This document shows, in pieces, positions 58,631 through 64,000 of a stretch of 64,000 nt of DNA. The translations under genes were made by a program, and so were the position numbers. Below the pieces are notes generated by a model. It searched no databases, was not told the origin of the DNA, and saw nothing but the letters and a program-made list of their open reading frames with translations. Positions within the stretch are counted from its first letter, which is position 1; every line of letters starts with the position of its first letter. Location: positions 620,001 to 684,000 of the forward strand of contig NZ_JAKWBL010000001.1 in assembly GCF_022513635.1 (NCBI RefSeq). The letters run 5' to 3'. This DNA comes from Paraniabella ginsengisoli (GTDB lineage: Bacteria; Bacteroidota; Bacteroidia; Chitinophagales; Chitinophagaceae).

Positions 58631-58648
58631 ATGCGCAAACGGTTGCAT
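58631..58648. promoter_or_regulatory. LacI-type operator-like palindrome upstream of susC
   Basis: ATGCGCAAACGGTTGCAT has a central CG and GCAAAC / GGTTGC half sites with a single mismatch, the layout of LacI/GalR-family operators. It lies 84 bases before the SusC start. No LacI-type regulator gene is in the window. Confidence 0.45.
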
Positions 58649-58731
58649 GAAAATCCATTATATAAAATCTTAACTTGTGCGCTTCTTGATGTTTATATAG
58701 AACATTGTTCATGTTTAAAATTAATCCGTAA

Positions 58732-61700
58732 ATGACCAAATTCTTATCCCATTTTTTGGTGCTCTTTTGCACATTTTTAACAATTGAGTCCTATGCTCAG
58801 ACCCGAGCCGTAAACGGAAAGGTGGCAGATGCTGCCACTGGATCTCCTCTTTCAGGGGCGACTATTTCAGTAAAAGAAAGTAATACTACATCAGTTGCTG
58901 ATGCAAACGGTGATTTTACGGTGCAACTGCCTTCCGGAAACACAACCTTGATTGTGTCGTTTGTAGGTTATGATACAAAAACCGTTAACCTGGATGCTCA
59001 GCAGGATTCTGTTAATGTATTAATGTCGTCTTCCATAGGCAATCAACTTTCTGATGTAGTTGTGGTAGGGTATGGCACACAAAAAAGAAGTGATTTAACT
59101 GGAGCTATCACAACAGTTAAGGCGTCTGAACTTACACTTGGCGGAACCGTTTCCAATGTCGGTCAGGCCTTGAGGGGAAAAGCTGCCGGTGTTCAGGTAA
59201 TGCAAAACTCTAACGCACCTGGTGGTAGTATATCTATTAAGGTACGTGGTCCTAATTCGATCAATAGTTCTAATGAACCATTATACGTTGTTGATGGAAT
59301 GCCAACAACTAACGGTATCGATATCAATCCCAATGATATTGAATCTATGGACATCTTAAAAGATGCGTCAGCGGCCGCTATTTACGGGGCACGTGGTGCG
59401 AACGGCGTTGTGATCATTACCACTAAAAGAGGTAAAACCGGCAAACCGCAAATCTCTTACAACGGATATTATGGTGTACAGGGAATTACTGATCATTATG
59501 ATATGTTGAGCGGTAAAGAGTATATGCAGTTGGCAAATGATTTATACAGGGAAAGAGAAGGAAAGCAAGACCAGGAATACGGGGTATATACCGAATCGCA
59601 GCTAAGATCTGATGTAAACACAGATTGGATAAAAGAAGCAACTCGTAAAGGAACGATAAGCAGCCATACGGTGCAATACCAGAGTGGTGGTGAATATACT
59701 AAGGTTTTAGGAAGTGTGGGATATTTTGGCCAGCAAGGTGTTTTGAAAAATACCAATTTTAATCGTTTTTCCGGTCGTATAAATGTTGATCAAAAAATAA
59801 ATGATTTTATCAAGACAGGCGTATCAATGTATGCACAAAGAATCAAATCGAACGTGCAGGATTATGGCGGTAATATTTTGCAAAGCAATGTAATGCTGGG
59901 TATTCTTACATACGATCCAACAGTGCCTGTTTATAATAAAGATGGCAGTTTTGGCAGGCCACCTGGAGGCCGAGGTGATAATCCGATAGCTAACTTATTG
60001 CTTCGGGAAAATGATTTGACGCTGGATCGATTGAATGGGGTAGCTTATTTAGAAGTAAAGCCAATGAAAGACTTAACAGGACGTATTAATGTGGGTACGG
60101 AGATCGGCCATGCTTTTACGGGCTCTTATTTGCCGCGTAGTTCTTATCAGGGTTCTATAGATAATGGAGTGGCAAACACAACTGATGTGACATCCAATCG
60201 TCAATTGCTTGATGCGACATTAAATTACACAAAAGATTTTGGAGAAGAGCATAGTTTTGGCGCACTTGCTGGCTATGCTTATGAAATGACTACTACAGAA
60301 AACCGGACCATTGGGGTGAAGAATTTTTCTACCGATGTGTTTGGATTTTATAACGTTGGTGCAGCCTCAACCATTACTGGTGTAGGATCGGGCAAGGGAG
60401 AATACAAGCTAATATCAATGTTTGGAAGGTTGAACTATTCTTACCTGGATAAATACCTTGTTACGTTCACTATAAGGAGAGATGGCTCTTCTAAGTTCGG
60501 GGCTAATCACCGTTGGGGTTATTTTCCCTCAGGTGCTTTTGCCTGGAAAATGGATAAAGAAGAATTTATTCAGAACCTAAATACGTTTTCTTCTTTAAAA
60601 TTCAGGGTGGGTTATGGACGAACAGGTAATGATCAGATACCAGGGAACTATCCGTTTTTGGATGGCGTAGAACCAACAAGAGTAACTTACGACGGAACAA
60701 CTAACACCGGAGGAACGCATCCAAGTGCAACCTCTCCGGGAAATGATGATCTGAAATGGGAAACCACAACACAGTACAATGTGGGTTTAGATATGGGTTT
60801 TTTGAAGAACAGGATTTTGGTAACATTAGATGGTTATTATAAAAAAACAACCGATCTGTTGCTGGCAAGAAGCCTGGCGCTATACTCAGGCTTTACTACA
60901 CAAAATGCCAATATAGGCTCGCTTGAAAACAGGGGTATTGAAGTAGATGTTACTTCACACAACATTACAGGTTCTAAGTTCACCTGGGATAGCCGTGTTA
61001 ATTTTTCAATGAATAGGAATAAGGTGCTAGATGTAGGTAAAACTGATATTTTCCTAACATCATCTAAACCACAAGGATTTGTATCAGAAGAGCAATTTGC
61101 TGTAATCAGGGCAGGGGAGTCTTTGGGTTCTTTATTTGGGTATGTATATGACGGTGTGATACAAGAGGGAGAAACCTACACACCGCAACCTAGCTCTCTT
61201 GCGGGAGATCCTAAGTTTGTTGACGTTAACGGTGACGGTATTATCAATAGTGGCGATCGTACTATTATCGGTTCGGCAATGCCAAAGTTCATTTACGGTT
61301 TAACCAACACTTTCAACTATCGTAATTTCGATTTAAGTATATTTTTCCATGGCTCTGTAGGAAACGACCTTTTGAATATGTCAAGGATGAATCTGGAGTG
61401 GAACCGTACTACAGATGCTTTGAACAGATGGACGCCAACAAATACTAATACAGATATTCCGCGTAATGGTTTTTATTATATGAAGCATGGAGGATATATC
61501 AATTCTCATTTCATAGAGCGAGCGAGTTTCTTGCGTATGAAAAACGTTACGGTAGGTTATACCTTGCATTCACGCTCGAAAGTGATCAATTCAGCAAGAT
61601 TGTATCTCGCGGTAGAAAATCTCTTCACATTAACTAAATATTCTGGTTGGGATCCTGAAGTGGATACGAAAGCTTACGAATCAAATCCTTCACAATCTAA

Positions 61701-61812
61701 CGCTGCAGGTACTCCTAAAGGTGGACAAACAGCAAGTGGAGGCAGTGGTTTGGATTTTAATTCTTACCCAGCTATGCGTACTGCCACAATTGGGATCAAT
61801 CTGAATTTTTAG
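58732..61812 (+). CDS. SusC/RagA-type TonB-linked outer membrane transporter
   Basis: A 1026-residue intact gene. Signal peptide (residues 1-23), carboxypeptidase-regulatory domain (about 25-105: GKVADAATGSPLSGATISVK), then the plug opening with VVVVGYGTQKRSDLTGA and carrying PLYVVDGMP and the SusC signature RGANGVVIITTKRG, and a 22-strand barrel ending TIGINLNF. It imports oligosaccharide or another large nutrient with TonB energy, capped by the SusD-type lipoprotein encoded 26 bases downstream. A LacI-type operator-like site precedes it. Cargo cannot be read from the sequence; a probable arylsulfotransferase follows the pair. Confidence 0.95.
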   Translation: MTKFLSHFLVLFCTFLTIESYAQTRAVNGKVADAATGSPLSGATISVKESNTTSVADANGDFTVQLPSGNTTLIVSFVGYDTKTVNLDAQQDSVNVLMSSSIGNQLSDVVVVGYGTQKRSDLTGAITTVKASELTLGGTVSNVGQALRGKAAGVQVMQNSNAPGGSISIKVRGPNSINSSNEPLYVVDGMPTTNGIDINPNDIESMDILKDASAAAIYGARGANGVVIITTKRGKTGKPQISYNGYYGVQGITDHYDMLSGKEYMQLANDLYREREGKQDQEYGVYTESQLRSDVNTDWIKEATRKGTISSHTVQYQSGGEYTKVLGSVGYFGQQGVLKNTNFNRFSGRINVDQKINDFIKTGVSMYAQRIKSNVQDYGGNILQSNVMLGILTYDPTVPVYNKDGSFGRPPGGRGDNPIANLLLRENDLTLDRLNGVAYLEVKPMKDLTGRINVGTEIGHAFTGSYLPRSSYQGSIDNGVANTTDVTSNRQLLDATLNYTKDFGEEHSFGALAGYAYEMTTTENRTIGVKNFSTDVFGFYNVGAASTITGVGSGKGEYKLISMFGRLNYSYLDKYLVTFTIRRDGSSKFGANHRWGYFPSGAFAWKMDKEEFIQNLNTFSSLKFRVGYGRTGNDQIPGNYPFLDGVEPTRVTYDGTTNTGGTHPSATSPGNDDLKWETTTQYNVGLDMGFLKNRILVTLDGYYKKTTDLLLARSLALYSGFTTQNANIGSLENRGIEVDVTSHNITGSKFTWDSRVNFSMNRNKVLDVGKTDIFLTSSKPQGFVSEEQFAVIRAGESLGSLFGYVYDGVIQEGETYTPQPSSLAGDPKFVDVNGDGIINSGDRTIIGSAMPKFIYGLTNTFNYRNFDLSIFFHGSVGNDLLNMSRMNLEWNRTTDALNRWTPTNTNTDIPRNGFYYMKHGGYINSHFIERASFLRMKNVTVGYTLHSRSKVINSARLYLAVENLFTLTKYSGWDPEVDTKAYESNPSQSNAAGTPKGGQTASGGSGLDFNSYPAMRTATIGINLNF

Positions 61813-61837
61813 TTAAAACAAAATAAATTATTTAGGA

Positions 61838-63378
61838 ATGAAAAATATACGAATGAAATATTTGCTTTTAGCATTTTTGCCTGTCATGGCTTTTAGCTGC
61901 ACCAAACTTGAGCCCAGAGTGTACAGCGACCTTACCAGTGAAAATGCTTATTTAACGGAAAGCGATATAGATGCAGCGTTAACAGGTGTTTACGCAGATA
62001 TTGCACCTTATAAAGGAGACGGATGGATGTATTACAATGGATATTTGGTAATGACAACAGATTATACAACTGATATGGGATTTTCTACAGCGGCTGGCGA
62101 TCCGAGTAAGTTGAGCGATCTTACTTACGATGATAATAACCGATACTTCCGGTATAACTGGCAATATATGTATCAGGTGATCAGCAATGCTAATATCCTG
62201 CTTTCAAAAATAGATGCCGTGCCAATGGATGATGCAAAAAAGCAAAGTGTAATTGCTCAGGCGCGTTTTTTACGGGCTTTATCTTACAGAGATCTTACAG
62301 ATGCCTGGGGGCCGGTTCCTTTGATTACAGAAGTTATACCTCCGGCTGAAGCACCTGCATTGCCATTAACACCTGTTGCAGATGTTGATAAGGTTATTAT
62401 TGAAGACTGCAAATTTGGTATTGATAATTTACCTGAAAGTTGGGCAGCATCAGATGGACTTTCAAGAGCAACAAAAGGAGCGTCAGCAGCGCTTTTAGCC
62501 AACGTATATTTAAGAGCGCACGATTATCAAAACGCTAAAATTTATGTAGATATGATCTTAGCGCTAAGAGATAAAGGCGTGTATAAGCTTAATGCAGATT
62601 TCAAAAATGTATGGTCAGAAAGTAACAAATTCGACAAGGGATTTATTTTTTGCATACTGCATGAACCCGCACTAAATGGTGGCGAAATAACCAACCATTT
62701 TGGGCCGACAGATAATAAGGAAGTTCCCGGCAGATGGCAATATTACGGAGTGTCTCTCGATTTTTGGAGAAAGTATAGCGACTCAGATCCCAGGAAACAA
62801 TTCTTCTATTATAACTATGAAGGCGATGCCGCGCGGGATGATAATACAGAAAACGGCTTTTTTATATGATACCGGCGCCTGGCCAAACCAGGCCGCCTGC
62901 CGACACAGTGAAGTTTTTGGAAAATGTTGCCACAAAGAAATATTCGTACGAAATGATTTCTAATTCTTATTACGATGGCCGCACTATATCTGTATTCAGG
63001 ATTGAAGATATTATTCTGTACAAAGCTGAAATCGAAAATGAGTTAAGTGGCCCTGCTGCAGCGCTTCCTTACATAAATGAAATAAGAGGACGGGCTGGTG
63101 CTCCAATTTATGGAAGCACAGGATTTCCAGTGCCAGGTTCAAAAGAAGACATGGCGCAAAAAATATTGGATGAGCGCGGATTTGAACTAGTGTTTGAATA
63201 TAAACGTCGCCCGGATTTAATTCGTTTTGGAAAATATGAATCTACAACAAATGCTTACTTGCAGCGCAGGGGTTTACCGGCACGTGCAAAACCTAATATG
63301 AGATATTTCCCTTATCCTTTGCTTGATGCGCAGTTAAATAGCGCTATGGCTGCAGAGAATAAGAATAGAATGCCTTAA
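61838..63378 (+). CDS. SusD/RagB-type nutrient-binding lipoprotein, frameshifted
   Basis: About 513 residues. The lipoprotein signal ends at MAFSC (Cys21). SusD-like TPR helices (AQARFLRALSYRDLTDAWGP; ASAALLANVYLRAHDYQNAK) and the C-terminal RagB part (IYKAEIEN-like ILYKAEIENELS, LDERGFELVFEYKRRPDLIR) are present. The frame slips in six T at 62858-62863; one more gives ENGFFYMIPAPGQTRPPAD. It is the surface-exposed lid of the SusC transporter encoded just upstream. A terminator follows, so the operon may end here. Confidence 0.94.
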
Positions 63379-63400
63379 TTTAGATATACAACATTTGTAA

Positions 63401-63428
63401 ACCGCCGAGCCTTACTCGGTGGTTTTTT
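63401..63428 (+). terminator. Intrinsic terminator after susD
   Basis: ACCGCCGAG / CTCGGTGGT with a 5-base loop and six T. Confidence 0.9.
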
Positions 63429-63511
63429 CTTAATAGACCATACTATTTTAAGGCTATAAGTTTATATTGATAACCCGTCAACTGTCAAACTATCAACTGT
63501 CATCTCATAAT

Positions 63512-63519
63512 TACCTTTG
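63512..63519 (+). promoter_or_regulatory. -7 box upstream of the last gene
   Basis: TACCTTTG, matching TAnnTTTG, only 7-8 bases before the first ATG (63527) and 16 before the second (63536), which would leave a very short leader. No -33 box seen; TCAACTGTCAAACTATCAAC words occupy that position. Confidence 0.4.
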
Positions 63520-63526
63520 TTTTAAA

Positions 63527-64000
63527 ATGCAACGCATGAAGAAGTTTTGGATACTTATTTTAGTTTTAGTATTATCGATAGCAGGCTTTGTTTTATATAG
63601 CTATAATGCCTACTCTATAGAAAGCATTAAATTAACCTCTTTAAATAATGCAGCTAATGCTGAAGTGGTTGAAGTGTTGTTAAATAAAGAAGCGCCTGTT
63701 GTCGTAGAATACTGGAAGGACGGCTCATCTGAAGTGTTGCGAACAGTTAGATCAGAAGCAAAGAAAGAACATAAGGTGAAGTTGTTGTTGTTGGAAGCTG
63801 GCAGTACTTATCATTTTCGCGTCGTGATTGATCGCCTGATAAAAGTAAAATCCAAGGACATGGATTTTCAAACGCGTAAACAGTCACCTTGGTTGGCACG
63901 CAATTGGGTAAAACAAGAAGATCAAAAAAATGCAATAGAGTTAGCCGGCGGCTTGGTGATGCTTTGCAATGCAAGACTCCCGGGATACATTACCATGATT
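63527..64000 (+). CDS. Probable aryl-sulfate sulfotransferase, 3' end outside window
   Basis: The first 158 residues only. An N-terminal membrane anchor (FWILILVLVLSIAGFVLYSY) is followed by an FN3/Ig-like domain (LNKEAPVVVEYWKDGSSEVL ... YHFRVVID) and the start of a propeller-like domain (PWLARNWVK, then LCNARLPGYITMI). This order, with an N-terminal beta-sandwich and a GYITMID-type first blade, resembles Bacteroidota aryl-sulfate sulfotransferases, which move sulfate between phenols in the periplasm. The call rests on a partial sequence. Start may be 63527 or 63536. Confidence 0.55.
   Translation, partial: MQRMKKFWILILVLVLSIAGFVLYSYNAYSIESIKLTSLNNAANAEVVEVLLNKEAPVVVEYWKDGSSEVLRTVRSEAKKEHKVKLLLLEAGSTYHFRVVIDRLIKVKSKDMDFQTRKQSPWLARNWVKQEDQKNAIELAGGLVMLCNARLPGYITMI

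Overview
The window looks like a chromosomal segment from a Bacteroidota bacterium, most likely Chitinophagaceae. The evidence is the complete SusC/SusD pair, the TAnnTTTG-type -7 promoter boxes, the order rpsU - xer - raiA - four tRNAs - tuf - tRNA-Trp - secE - nusG, the GT117/DUF2723 and DUF4294 families, the HYC_CC_PP-type small protein and LytTR signalling. Base composition is AT-rich and genes lie on both strands.

About 38 single-gene reading-frame breaks occur in 64 kb. They hit indispensable genes (tuf twice, secA twice, nusG, ribE, gcvP) and nearly all are loss of one base in an A/T or G/C run. I treat them as sequence errors, annotate each broken gene as one CDS over its full span, and state where the frame slips.

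Layout. 1-1.4 kb: end of a ComA-like phosphosulfolactate synthase overlapping aroE. 1.6-4.6 kb (-): HMA-tagged TonB receptor and a small Cys-rich protein, probably metal related. 4.7-6.3 kb (-): JmjC/cupin-8 protein and riboflavin synthase. 6.3-11.7 kb (+): translation/secretion block, ending at a terminator after nusG where rplK would be expected. 12-13.2 kb: two lipoproteins. 13.2-21 kb (-): regulatory-domain protein, cydAB quinol oxidase, a secreted JAMM-like protein and secA. 21-27.2 kb: GT39 transferase, thioesterase, dapA, accA, proA. 27.3-34.3 kb: accessory block lying between proA and proB, with two secreted proteins sharing an unusual C-terminal module, a lipase, a tandem palindromic array and a two-component pair. 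34.4-40 kb: proB, YkgJ-type protein, fatty acid hydroxylase, gcvP. 40-47 kb: lipoprotein, UPF1-like helicase, GH127-type arabinofuranosidase, IS110 element. 47.2-58.5 kb: FKBP isomerase, thioesterase, EEP hydrolase, VWA/AAA pair, zinc-ribbon protein, free-standing RQC-HRDC protein, ssb, GT117-type membrane protein, DUF4294 protein. 58.7 kb to the edge: SusC/SusD and the start of a probable arylsulfotransferase.

Most of the unexplained structure lies in two places: (1) the duplicated C-terminal module in 27.3-30.1 kb, where a two-helix hairpin carrying an internal lipobox interrupts a beta-sandwich domain, and (2) the intergenic regions, which hold at least seven copies of a dispersed ~50-60 bp repeat plus several palindromic element families.
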